DNA from: a bacterium
GTDB taxonomy: Bacteria; Bacillota; Clostridia; Oscillospirales; Acutalibacteraceae
Length of the DNA: 23,917 nucleotides
Direction of reading: 5' to 3'
NCBI GenBank assembly: GCA_004560045.1
Contig: SFWF01000030.1
Coordinates: 1 to 23,917 of the forward strand
Shown here: piece by piece, positions 14,977 to 21,733 of the stretch
Position numbering within the stretch: the stretch's first letter is position 1
Layout of the letters: every line of letters begins with the position of its first letter
The notes under the pieces: model-generated
What the model was told of the DNA's origin: nothing
The model's database searches: none
Seen by the model: only the letters and a program-made list of their open reading frames with translations
Program-made: the position numbers and the translations under genes

Positions 14977-15756
14977 TTAAAGCTTGCTGATGATTCCCAT
15001 AAGGTGATCGTAGCTCTTCTTCATACAGTAGTCGACCGAATCGAAGCCTAAGGGCCAGGTATCCTGCTCTACGCAAAGATGCTTAACACCTGTCGCGTCG
15101 GCGGCCTTTATTACCTCTTCGAAGTTGATGTTTCCGCTTCCGCACTCGGTTATATAGCCGTTATTCTCACCGGGAGCAACGGCATAATCCTTAAGGTGAA
15201 GGATATCACAGCGGCCTTCGAGCTTTTTAAGCCACTCGATAATATTTACGCCGCCCTTCTGAAGCCAATGAGTATCGAGAACGAAGGAGGTGGTCTCGGG
15301 GTTTAAGCCGTCGACCAGCATATCCATAATTCTGTCGCCCTCAAGCTTTGCAAACTCGAATGCGTGATGATGATAGGTAAACTTCATACCGTAGGGCTTT
15401 AAATTTTCTCCGAGGGTGTTTGCCTTTTCGATGAAGGGCATTACCTTGGACTTATCCTTTGCTAACTCGCCGGCTCCGCCGATACCTGCGTTGGTGGTGC
15501 CGAGGATCTGATGATACTTAACGTAGTCGGCAATGTCGTTTACGTCCTCAGGAAAGCCGTAATGAGTTCCGACTATCTCAAAGCCGTTATCGTGAGCGGC
15601 GGCGGCATATTCCTCTGCCGAGCAGGGGAATGCACCTGCGGTCTGAACCTCGCTGTAGCCTATTTTAGCGAGACGCTCGAAGGTTTTTCTGACGCCTTCG
15701 GCATCGGTCATATAGTTTCTTACCGAATAGATCTGAAGTCCTAATTTGTTAAACAT
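14977..15756 (-). CDS. Sugar phosphate isomerase/epimerase, xylose isomerase-like TIM barrel (paralogue 2)
   Basis: 259 residues of the AP-endonuclease-2/xylose-isomerase-like barrel family. Marks are LQIYSVRNYM on strand 1, VGTHYGF, YHHHAFEF (metal-site Glu after the His run), FVLDTHWLQKGG (Asp ligand), ILHLKDYAV (His ligand) and HLCVEQDTW (Glu ligand). Such enzymes interconvert or epimerise sugars and inositols with a divalent metal; substrate assignment from sequence alone is unreliable. The second of two tandem paralogues, it begins 14 nt after the stop of the first, with GAGG in the gap. Its use of an intact four-ligand set suggests activity. Confidence 0.85.
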   Translation of the reverse strand: MFNKLGLQIYSVRNYMTDAEGVRKTFERLAKIGYSEVQTAGAFPCSAEEYAAAAHDNGFEIVGTHYGFPEDVNDIADYVKYHQILGTTNAGIGGAGELAKDKSKVMPFIEKANTLGENLKPYGMKFTYHHHAFEFAKLEGDRIMDMLVDGLNPETTSFVLDTHWLQKGGVNIIEWLKKLEGRCDILHLKDYAVAPGENNGYITECGSGNINFEEVIKAADATGVKHLCVEQDTWPLGFDSVDYCMKKSYDHLMGIISKL

Positions 15757-15770
15757 AGTTTTTACCTCAC

Positions 15771-16493
15771 TTAAATATTTTCAATAGCTAAAAGATAGTC
15801 GATGCACTGCTTTGCCTCGATCATCTGACGGTCGGCGGTGGGCTCGTTTTCGACTACCATATCTACGCCGTTCTTCTTTGCCCAACGAACTATCTCGAAG
15901 ATGGGGGTAGTTCCCTGACCGAGGGGCTTGCCTGCGGTCATATCGCCGTCCTTAAGGTGAATAACGTCGATTCTGTCCTTAAGGCTTTCGAGAAGGTAGA
16001 TGGGGTTAACGAGGCCTCTGTACGCCCAGTAAACGTCGATCTGGAATTTGATCTTGGTGCGGTTTTTAAACTCTACGTGGGGAATAAGGCCGTCCTTGTT
16101 GGGAACGAATTCTGACCAGTGATTATGGAACATAAGCTCAATGCCCTCTTTTTCGAGCATAGGCTGATATTTATTGAACTTATCAACCGTAGCATCGATC
16201 TCTTCCTTTGAGGAGCAGGGTGCCCAAGGAATAATAAAGCGCTTGCATCCGAGGGTCTTAAGATATGCTACGATTCCGTCAAAATCGTCGTCGAGGGCGG
16301 AAAATCCGGTATGAGTAGACTCGCAAGCTACCCCTGCCTCGTCGCAGATCTTCTTGAAATCTTCGGCCGAGTAGTCGAAAAAGCCTGCGGTCTCAACTAC
16401 CTTGTAGCCCATTTTTCCGATTTCGGTAAGAGTCTCTTTGACGTCCTTGGCCATAAAGTCCTTTACCGAGTAAAGTTGAATTCCATACTTCAT
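15771..16493 (-). CDS. Sugar phosphate isomerase/epimerase, xylose isomerase-like TIM barrel (paralogue 1)
   Basis: 240 residues from ATG 16493, preferred because GGAG lies 7 nt upstream; the longer frame would need a TTG at 16514 without a ribosome site. Motifs parallel those of its neighbour: IQLYSVKDFM, ESTHTGF, MFHNHWSEF, FQIDVYWAYRG, VIHLKDGDM and MVVENEP. The two proteins align along their length but differ in the active-site loops (HNHWSEF against HHHAFEF), so they are old duplicates and may act in sequence on related sugars or keto-sugars. First gene of the two-gene operon; a promoter and a small palindrome lie upstream. Confidence 0.85.
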   Translation of the reverse strand: MKYGIQLYSVKDFMAKDVKETLTEIGKMGYKVVETAGFFDYSAEDFKKICDEAGVACESTHTGFSALDDDFDGIVAYLKTLGCKRFIIPWAPCSSKEEIDATVDKFNKYQPMLEKEGIELMFHNHWSEFVPNKDGLIPHVEFKNRTKIKFQIDVYWAYRGLVNPIYLLESLKDRIDVIHLKDGDMTAGKPLGQGTTPIFEIVRWAKKNGVDMVVENEPTADRQMIEAKQCIDYLLAIENI

Positions 16494-16552
16494 AAGTTTG
16501 CTCCAATCTGCCAAAAAGGCAAATGATTTAGGAAAATATTCCTATCGTGATA

Positions 16553-16580
16553 ATTTTAACATATTAAAGTTTGATGTCAA
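16553..16580 (-). promoter_or_regulatory. Promoter of the isomerase operon
   Basis: On the minus strand TTGACA (16580-16575) and TAAAAT (16558-16553) lie 16 bp apart, with an extended TGT. The palindrome AGGAA-AATA-TTCCT (16530-16543) lies just after the predicted start site. Confidence 0.7.
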
Positions 16581-16593
16581 GTAAAAAATAACA

Positions 16594-16647
16594 AAAACGC
16601 CGTTCTCGGACCGTACTTTTAAAGACGATCCGTCAAAACAGCGTTTT
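16594..16647 (-). terminator. Terminator of the aminotransferase-PGT operon, overlapping the coding end
   Basis: On the minus strand AAAACGCTGTT (16647-16637) pairs with AACGGCGTTTT (16604-16594), one G-U pair, and an inner stem CGGATCGT/ACGGTCCG with one U-G pair extends it; TTTTTGTTATTTTTT follows. The wobble pairs only work in the minus-strand RNA. The 5' arm includes the last codons of the phosphoglycosyl transferase gene. Confidence 0.85.
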
Positions 16648-17304
16648 AATGCATATAAGAATATCGGAGAAAAATCCGAAGCTCTTTATATATTCGAGGT
16701 TTAGCTCTGCCTTTTTCGGTAAAATGTATTTTATATAGGCCTCCTCGGGAGGAATACCCTTTTCGGCGTATTTTTTTAAAATTTTATCCTCGTTTTTAAA
16801 AAGAATACTCGCCTTTGAGGTTATTCCCGATCGGACAAGGAGGGTCGCGGGCATTTCTCCGCTGTACTTTTCTACGAAGCCTTCGGTCTCGGGTCGGGGA
16901 CCCACAAAGGACATATCCCCTTTTATAACGTTAAAAAGCTGAGGCAGCTCGTCGATACGGTAGGGCCTTAAAAGCTTTCCGATTCTCGTTATTCTTTCAT
17001 CCTCGGCGGCGGTAAGGTCGCTCCCCCTGTTCCCCCATTTCATCGTTCGGAATTTATAGATGGTAAAGGCTCTGCCGTAGCGGGTTATTCTTCGGCTTTT
17101 ATAGATGGCAGGGCCGAAGGAATCGCATTTTACCGCAAGACCTATTACAAACATAAGGGGCAAAAGGAGAATTATTAAGGTAAGGGAGGCGGTAATATCG
17201 AAGGCTCTTTTAAAAAGCCTTGTCGCCCACCGCTTTTTTAAAATATCGAAATATGGCTTTACCTCTTTGATTTTGAGGTTTTCAGGAAGCTTTTCCCACA
17301 TCAC
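16633..17304 (-). CDS. Monotopic phosphoglycosyl transferase (bacterial sugar transferase, PglC/WcaJ type)
   Basis: 223 residues of the bacterial sugar transferase family. A re-entrant membrane helix (about 36-58) is followed by the catalytic core: KFRTM (84-88), the RLID-type motif YRIDELPQL with catalytic D118-E119, and FVGPRPE (133-139). It transfers a sugar-1-phosphate from a UDP-sugar to undecaprenyl phosphate, the first membrane step of a surface glycan or glycoprotein pathway. The start is GTG 17304 or ATG 17301; the stop TGA of the aminotransferase gene overlaps both, so they are translationally coupled. The partner aminotransferase suggests a UDP-4-amino or diacetamido sugar as substrate, as with PglE/PglC in bacillosamine glycosylation. 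No other glycan genes are next to it here. Confidence 0.92.
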   Translation of the reverse strand: MMWEKLPENLKIKEVKPYFDILKKRWATRLFKRAFDITASLTLIILLLPLMFVIGLAVKCDSFGPAIYKSRRITRYGRAFTIYKFRTMKWGNRGSDLTAAEDERITRIGKLLRPYRIDELPQLFNVIKGDMSFVGPRPETEGFVEKYSGEMPATLLVRSGITSKASILFKNEDKILKKYAEKGIPPEEAYIKYILPKKAELNLEYIKSFGFFSDILICIKTLF

Positions 17305-18506
17305 GAGCGGTATTCCTCAACGCAGGAGATAAAATTCTCGGTAATATAGCTTACCTGCCTGTCGGTAAGGCGGCTGTACAGCGGCAGGGTTATCTCGTTT
17401 TCGAATAAAGCGTATGCTTTCGGGTAATTCTTAATATCAAAGCCTAAATTTTTATAGGCGGTAAACATAGGCAGAGGCTTATAATGTACGTTGCAGGAAA
17501 TATTTCGGTCGGCCATTGCCGAAATTATGCGGTTGCGCCTTGCCTCATCTATACCGTTTACCCGAACAAGATAAAGATGTCCGCTGGAGCGGTGACGGTC
17601 GCTTCGGTGATCAAGAAGCTCTACCCTTAAATTTTTAAAAGCCTTATTATATTTTTCGATTATTTCGTGGCGGCGGGCAAGCATACTGTCGTATCGGTCG
17701 AGCTGAGCCAGACCTATAGCGGCGGTAATATCGGTCATATTACATTTATAGTAGGTTCCGATTATATCGTACTCCCACTTTCCCGTGACGGTTTTATTAA
17801 AGGCACGGCGGCTCTGCCCGTGAAGGGCCATGGCCGAGTACCATTCGTATAAAAGCTCGCTATCTACACCCCTTACGTTTTTCCAGGTAATCGCGCCGCC
17901 CTCGGCAGTTGTAAGGTTTTTAACGGCGTGAAAGCTGAAGGCAGTAAAATCGGCGTGACCGCCCGACGGTATACCCTTTTTCTCGGCACCGAAGCCGTGG
18001 GCACTATCGGCAATAACCGCAACTCGGCCAAGGGCATTCTGAAGAGGCGAAGCAGGGGTAAAAAGGAAAGATTTTTTCTCTATAGCCTTATAAATACTAT
18101 CGAAGTCGCAGATTATTCCCGCTATATCGACCGCTATTACGGCTTTGGTGCGGCTCGTTATGGCCGCTTCTATAAGCGCAGGATCCATTTCGACGCTGTC
18201 TTTTTTACTGTCCACCATAACGGGGGTCGCCCCCACGTGGCAGATAACACTGCAGGAGGCGGTATAGGTATAGGCAGGCACGATAACCTCGTCCCCTGCT
18301 CCTATTCCCAGCATTCTGAGCGTCAGTTCTAAAGCGGCGGTAGCCGAGCTTAAACAGACCGCTTTTTCGGTTTTACATTCCTTCGCTATTCTTTCTTCAA
18401 AGCGTTTAACCTCGGGGCCCGTAGTTATCCAGCCCGAAAGTATAGTTTCTTTTACTCTGTTTGCCTCGTATTCGGTCAGGTCGGGCGGCGAAAACGGAAT
18501 ATGCAT
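17301..18506 (-). CDS. DegT/DnrJ/EryC1/StrS family PLP-dependent sugar aminotransferase
   Basis: A 401-residue fold-type-I aminotransferase of nucleotide-sugar pathways. It has SGWITTGPEVKRFEE near the start, SSATAALELTLR for cofactor phosphate binding, VPAYTYTAS, IADSAHGFGA with D167 on the pyridine nitrogen, and FSFHAVKNLTTAEGG with Schiff-base Lys196. A loop of about 14 residues (144-160) before the IADSAH strand is longer than in most family members. It should convert a 4-keto nucleotide sugar into the 4-amino form, using glutamate. AAGGGGGA stands 5 nt before the ATG. It overlaps the phosphoglycosyl transferase gene, its probable downstream consumer. The dehydratase and acetyltransferase steps expected alongside are not in the window. 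Confidence 0.92.
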   Translation of the reverse strand: MHIPFSPPDLTEYEANRVKETILSGWITTGPEVKRFEERIAKECKTEKAVCLSSATAALELTLRMLGIGAGDEVIVPAYTYTASCSVICHVGATPVMVDSKKDSVEMDPALIEAAITSRTKAVIAVDIAGIICDFDSIYKAIEKKSFLFTPASPLQNALGRVAVIADSAHGFGAEKKGIPSGGHADFTAFSFHAVKNLTTAEGGAITWKNVRGVDSELLYEWYSAMALHGQSRRAFNKTVTGKWEYDIIGTYYKCNMTDITAAIGLAQLDRYDSMLARRHEIIEKYNKAFKNLRVELLDHRSDRHRSSGHLYLVRVNGIDEARRNRIISAMADRNISCNVHYKPLPMFTAYKNLGFDIKNYPKAYALFENEITLPLYSRLTDRQVSYITENFISCVEEYRS

Positions 18507-18569
18507 TTTTATCCCCCTTAAAAATACTCATACGGTAATATTATGCTCAAAACGGGATAAAAATAATCT

Positions 18570-18598
18570 TTGACAAATTTTCAGCGATATGTTATTAT
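18570..18598 (+). promoter_or_regulatory. Strong sigma-A promoter of pnuC
   Basis: TTGACA (18570-18575) and TATTAT (18593-18598) lie 17 bp apart. A start near 18605 gives a leader of about 100 nt. Confidence 0.85.
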
Positions 18599-18612
18599 AT
18601 TTTAAAATAATA

Positions 18613-18690
18613 CGACTGCCACCGGGTAGTAAATGCTTTGCATTCGTGCACATCGTTAGGTCTTTGAAGATGTGTGTCGGGTGCTTTTTT
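18613..18690 (+). promoter_or_regulatory. Structured pnuC leader, candidate riboswitch/attenuator (class not recognised)
   Basis: The leader can close on itself by GC(C)ACC (18618-18623) with GGTGC (18680-18684), immediately followed by six T (18685-18690) and, 4 nt later, the ribosome site GAGGT. Inside are a hairpin, AATGC-TTT-GCATT (18632-18644), and a stem, CACATC/GATGTG (18649-18654/18669-18674), with a 14-nt loop GTTAGGTCTTTGAA. Two similar strings, ACCGGGT and GTCGGGT, flank the junction. A T-run right after the closing stem suggests transcriptional attenuation. It does not match TPP, FMN, preQ1 or NAD-II aptamers as I know them. Confidence 0.45.
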
Positions 18691-18704
18691 GTTGAGGTAA
18701 CAGC

Positions 18705-19385
18705 GTGAAAAATCCATTTAAAACACTTTCAAAATTCGAAACAGGACTTTGGCTGATTTCGGTTGCCGTAGTTTTTATATCGTCACTTTTTTCGGGAATC
18801 GAGGGTATCTTCTCGGGAATCGCCTCCCTCGTCGGAGTCACCGCCCTTATTTTCATCGCCAAGGGTATGATAACGGGGCAGGTGCTTACCATAATCTTCG
18901 CCCTTATGTACGGGACGATATCCCTGTTTTTCAGGTACTACGGGGAGGCCATCACCTACGGAGGAATGACCCTTCCTATGGCGGCCGCTTCTCTCGTTTC
19001 CTGGATAAGACACCCGTTTAAGGACACCGACGAGGTGGAGATAGAGCATCTTTCCTTTAAGAAAATACTTCTCGTTTCCCTTTCGGCGGTAGCGGTTACG
19101 ATAGCATTCTACTTTGTTTTAGAGGCGCTGGGTACGGCAAAGCTTGTAGTCAGCACGATTTCTATAACAACGAGCTGGTCCGCCTGCGCACTGACCTTTC
19201 TTCGAAGCCCCTACTACGCCCTTGCCTATGCGACAAACGATATCGTGCTTATAATTCTTTGGGTCTCGGCGGCGGTCACCGATATTTCCTGCCTGCCCAT
19301 GACCTTCTGCTTTATAATGTTCCTATTAAACGACCTTTACGGATTTTATAATTGGAAACGGATGCAGAAGGCGCAGGAGGAGTAG
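18705..19385 (+). CDS. pnuC: PnuC family nicotinamide riboside (vitamin) transporter
   Basis: 226 residues, about seven membrane helices, the normal size of PnuC. Family marks are ALAYATNDIVLIILW (the W-x-x-x-N-type substrate site region) and the C-terminal LLNDLYGFYNWKRM with a charged tail. PnuC proteins take up nicotinamide riboside by facilitated diffusion coupled to phosphorylation in the cytoplasm; relatives PnuT and PnuX carry thiamine and riboflavin, and no TPP or FMN riboswitch is present here. Translation starts at GTG 18705 with GAGGT 7 nt upstream. It is a single-gene unit behind a strong promoter and a foldable leader, so its expression is probably regulated by a metabolite. Confidence 0.9.
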   Translation: MKNPFKTLSKFETGLWLISVAVVFISSLFSGIEGIFSGIASLVGVTALIFIAKGMITGQVLTIIFALMYGTISLFFRYYGEAITYGGMTLPMAAASLVSWIRHPFKDTDEVEIEHLSFKKILLVSLSAVAVTIAFYFVLEALGTAKLVVSTISITTSWSACALTFLRSPYYALAYATNDIVLIILWVSAAVTDISCLPMTFCFIMFLLNDLYGFYNWKRMQKAQEE

Positions 19386-19414
19386 TTCTTCACGTCAGGA
19401 GCAAGCCCCCACCC

Positions 19415-19576
19415 TACGATTTTATAGTCGGCCGAAAGACTCTTCTTTATGCACAGAAAAATCCCAACGAATATAAGAACCTGCTTGTGTGAATAGGCGG
19501 CTACAGCGACTTTTTCGTAAGGATGCCCGAAAACCTTCAAAACGAGGTTATTTCCCGTACCTAAAACGAGCTTTAA
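19415..19576 (+). pseudogene. Relic of a glycyl radical enzyme C-terminus
   Basis: In one plus-strand frame the translation reads YDFIVGRKTLLYAQKNPNEY, then KNLLV-stop-IGGYSDFFVRMPENLQ, then NEVISRT-stop-NEL-stop. This is the C-terminal glycyl radical domain of the pyruvate formate-lyase superfamily: A-Q-K-x-P-x-x-Y-x-x-L-x-V-R-V-x-G-Y-S, with the radical Gly in GGYS, then Q-x-E-I-I-x-R-T. The Arg codon before IGGYS has become TGA (19490-19492, CGA to TGA by one change) and a second codon became TAA (19562-19564). The final TAA (19574-19576) is at the natural family end. The rest of the enzyme (over 700 residues) and its activase are absent; pnuC stands where they should be. Confidence 0.75.
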
Positions 19577-19584
19577 TTTGCCTA

Positions 19585-19612
19585 TTGACATCAAAAAATT
19601 AAATGATATAAT
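19585..19612 (+). promoter_or_regulatory. Promoter of the DUF4838 gene
   Basis: TTGACA (19585-19590) and TATAAT (19607-19612) lie 16 bp apart, 32 bp before the start codon; GAAGGAG is the ribosome site. Confidence 0.85.
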
Positions 19613-19644
19613 TCAGTAAAAAGCTACAATTTGAAGGAGCGAGT

Positions 19645-21564
19645 ATGCGAGTTATAATTGCACGAAGCGGAAATAACGAGACTGTTTCTTACGCCGTATC
19701 AGAGCTTTGCCGTCTTCTTAAGGAGATGGACAGGGCTTTGGTTCTTGATGTCAGAAAGTATCCTGAATTTGACGAAAATCTTAAAAATACGATCTGGGTC
19801 GGACCCGATTTCATCGACAGAGACGAAAAGGACCGAATTTTCATCGACGTTAAGGGCAGTGTTGGCGTTATAAGCGGCTCAAACGAGCGAAGCGTTCTTA
19901 TGGCGGTCTACCGCTTTATGAAAGAGCTTGGCTGCCGTTATCTTTACCCCGGCAAGGAGGGTGAAAAGGTTCCAAAAAGGCGTCTCGACTACGCAGACCT
20001 TACGGTAAAGGTAAACGAGACACCCTCGTACAATCACAGAGGAATCTGCATAGAGGGTGCTGTAGGCTATGAGCACGTGCTTAACACTATCGACTGGCTT
20101 CCGAAGGTTGGAATGAACGAATATTTTTCTCAGTTCGACGCTCCTACCGAGTTCTTCAAGCGTTATTACAACAACTTTACCAACGACAAAAACGACCTTC
20201 ACTACGGGGTTGAGTATTCCGACGAGGATGCAAAGGCTACCAGCGAACTGCTTCTCGACGAGGTTAAAAAGAGAGGTCTGCTTTATCAGACGGGCGGGCA
20301 CGTATGGATTGGAAAAGCTCTTGGTCTTTCGGCTTCGGGTTGGGAATCCAACGCTCCCGAAATTGACGAGGAAACAAGGTCTCTTTTAGCCCTTGTAAAC
20401 GGAGAGCGAAAGTTTAAGGACGGCATTGTTTCCCGTACCAATCTTTGTTATTCTAACCCCGAGGCAAGAAGGCGTCTTGTGGACGTGGTTGTAAATCACG
20501 CAAAAAAGAACCCCGATATCGACTGCCTTTGCTTCTGGCTTGCCGATGAGGTAAACGTTTACTGCGAGTGTGAGAAGTGTCGCCAAAAGACACCCTCAGA
20601 CCATTATATTTCCATTTTTAACGATATTGACGAGGCTCTCACCAAAGAGGGGCTTCCCACCAAGATTATAGGCGCCTTCTATCTTGAGCTTTTATATCCC
20701 CCGAAGACCGAGAGGCTTAAGAATCCCGACCGATTTGTCTTCGATTTCGCACCTATTTCCCGTTCCTATTCCCATTCCTACGATGAATATGATTTCGAAA
20801 AAGAAACAGAATACGCACCATATAAGCTTAACAAATTTGAATATGAGAAGGATCTGCTTTCAAACGTAGCAAAGCTTAAGGACTGGCAAAAGCAGGGGGT
20901 TACCAACACCTATCTCTTCGATTATCATATGATGTGGGATCATCATAACGATTTCGGATATTATAGCATTGCAAAGATTCTTCATAGAGATATGAAGGTG
21001 CTTGACCGCCTTGGGTTAGACGGAATGATGAGTTGTCAGTGCCTCCGCGTCGCTTTCCCCACGGGTCTTCCGCAGTACGCAATGGTCGAGGCTCTTTGGA
21101 GCAAAGAAAAGAGCTTCGAGGAGATAGAAAAGGAATATTTCTCGGCCGCATACGGAGAAAATTGGGAAACTGTCCGCAACTATCTTGCCGAAATTTCCCG
21201 TCTTTGCGACCCCGAATTTTTAAGGGGCGACCGTGAAAAGGCGCCCGAGGATATTATCGCCGACGCCAATGGTATGAGAGAGCTTGCGGCAAGCTTTAAG
21301 GCAGAGGTCCTCCCGAAGATAAGAACCTCGGATATAGAGTGGGATTATCTTGATCTTCACGCCGATATGTGTAAGTATTATTCGGATATTATCGAGGCTA
21401 TCGCTACGGGAAGCGAGAAAATCTGTCAGGAGAAGTACGATATTTACGATAAATTCGTTCTTGATAACGCAGAAATCGCCGACAGTGTCCTCGACACCTG
21501 TTTCGTCCGCGGGGACGTCTGGCACACCTTCAGAAGAGTTCTGGGAATCGGCTGGTTCTTCTAA
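19645..21564 (+). CDS. DUF4838 domain protein, putative glycan-active enzyme
   Basis: 639 residues, no signal peptide. The N-terminus (about 1-115) resembles the alpha/beta domain that precedes the barrel in GH67/GH20-type enzymes, with ERSVLMAVYRFMKELGCRYL and YPGKEGEKVP (compare C-R-W-F-x-P-G in such proteins). The central part fits DUF4838: FWLADEVNVYCECEKC (D301, E302 and C307, C309, C312), then TPSDHYISIFNDI. The C-terminal third is helical. DUF4838 proteins are common next to carbohydrate-active enzymes but lack a proven reaction, as far as I know; the D-E pair is a candidate catalytic site and the three Cys could bind metal. Its own promoter lies directly upstream. It is framed by two gene relics, and the AraC relic continues in the same frame after its stop. 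Confidence 0.8.
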   Translation: MRVIIARSGNNETVSYAVSELCRLLKEMDRALVLDVRKYPEFDENLKNTIWVGPDFIDRDEKDRIFIDVKGSVGVISGSNERSVLMAVYRFMKELGCRYLYPGKEGEKVPKRRLDYADLTVKVNETPSYNHRGICIEGAVGYEHVLNTIDWLPKVGMNEYFSQFDAPTEFFKRYYNNFTNDKNDLHYGVEYSDEDAKATSELLLDEVKKRGLLYQTGGHVWIGKALGLSASGWESNAPEIDEETRSLLALVNGERKFKDGIVSRTNLCYSNPEARRRLVDVVVNHAKKNPDIDCLCFWLADEVNVYCECEKCRQKTPSDHYISIFNDIDEALTKEGLPTKIIGAFYLELLYPPKTERLKNPDRFVFDFAPISRSYSHSYDEYDFEKETEYAPYKLNKFEYEKDLLSNVAKLKDWQKQGVTNTYLFDYHMMWDHHNDFGYYSIAKILHRDMKVLDRLGLDGMMSCQCLRVAFPTGLPQYAMVEALWSKEKSFEEIEKEYFSAAYGENWETVRNYLAEISRLCDPEFLRGDREKAPEDIIADANGMRELAASFKAEVLPKIRTSDIEWDYLDLHADMCKYYSDIIEAIATGSEKICQEKYDIYDKFVLDNAEIADSVLDTCFVRGDVWHTFRRVLGIGWFF

Positions 21565-21687
21565 AAATTTATATTTATAACGCAAAGCGACGACCGAGGC
21601 TTTGTGAATCAGTTTTATTTCGCAAGGGTGTTTAAGGAACATTTCGGAGTATCGCCCTCGGTTTACCGAAAGCATTTTCTGATGTAA
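21565..21687 (+). pseudogene. Relic of an AraC-family regulator C-terminus
   Basis: In frame directly after the DUF4838 stop the translation reads SDDRGFVNQFYFARVFKEHF, then GVSPSVYRKHFLM, then TAA. This is the end of the second helix-turn-helix of AraC regulators (G-F-x-x-x-x-Y-F-x-R-x-F-K-x-x-x-G-x-S-P-x-x-Y-R). The remaining 250 or so residues are missing and no start or ribosome site is present, so this is a deletion remnant. A recent deletion may have brought the DUF4838 gene against the remnant. It is not the end of the DUF4838 protein, since the TAA at 21562-21564 is followed by eight non-homologous codons. Confidence 0.8.
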
Positions 21688-21691
21688 CCCA

Positions 21692-21733
21692 AAAACGCTA
21701 TGTGCCGTTTGGTACATAGCGTTTTCGTTTTTA
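21692..21733. terminator. Terminator between the AraC relic and the GH-A-like gene
   Basis: A 15-bp stem runs 21692-21706 with 21711-21725 (AAAACGCTATGTGCC arm), loop GTTT, then CGTTTTTATT. One G-U pair forms only in the plus-strand RNA, but five T follow on the minus side as well, so it can stop both directions. Confidence 0.9.

Noticed and set aside
19346..19594. 82-residue minus-strand frame after pnuC
   Set aside because: It is the antisense shadow of the glycyl-radical-enzyme relic, which has a clear family match on the plus strand.
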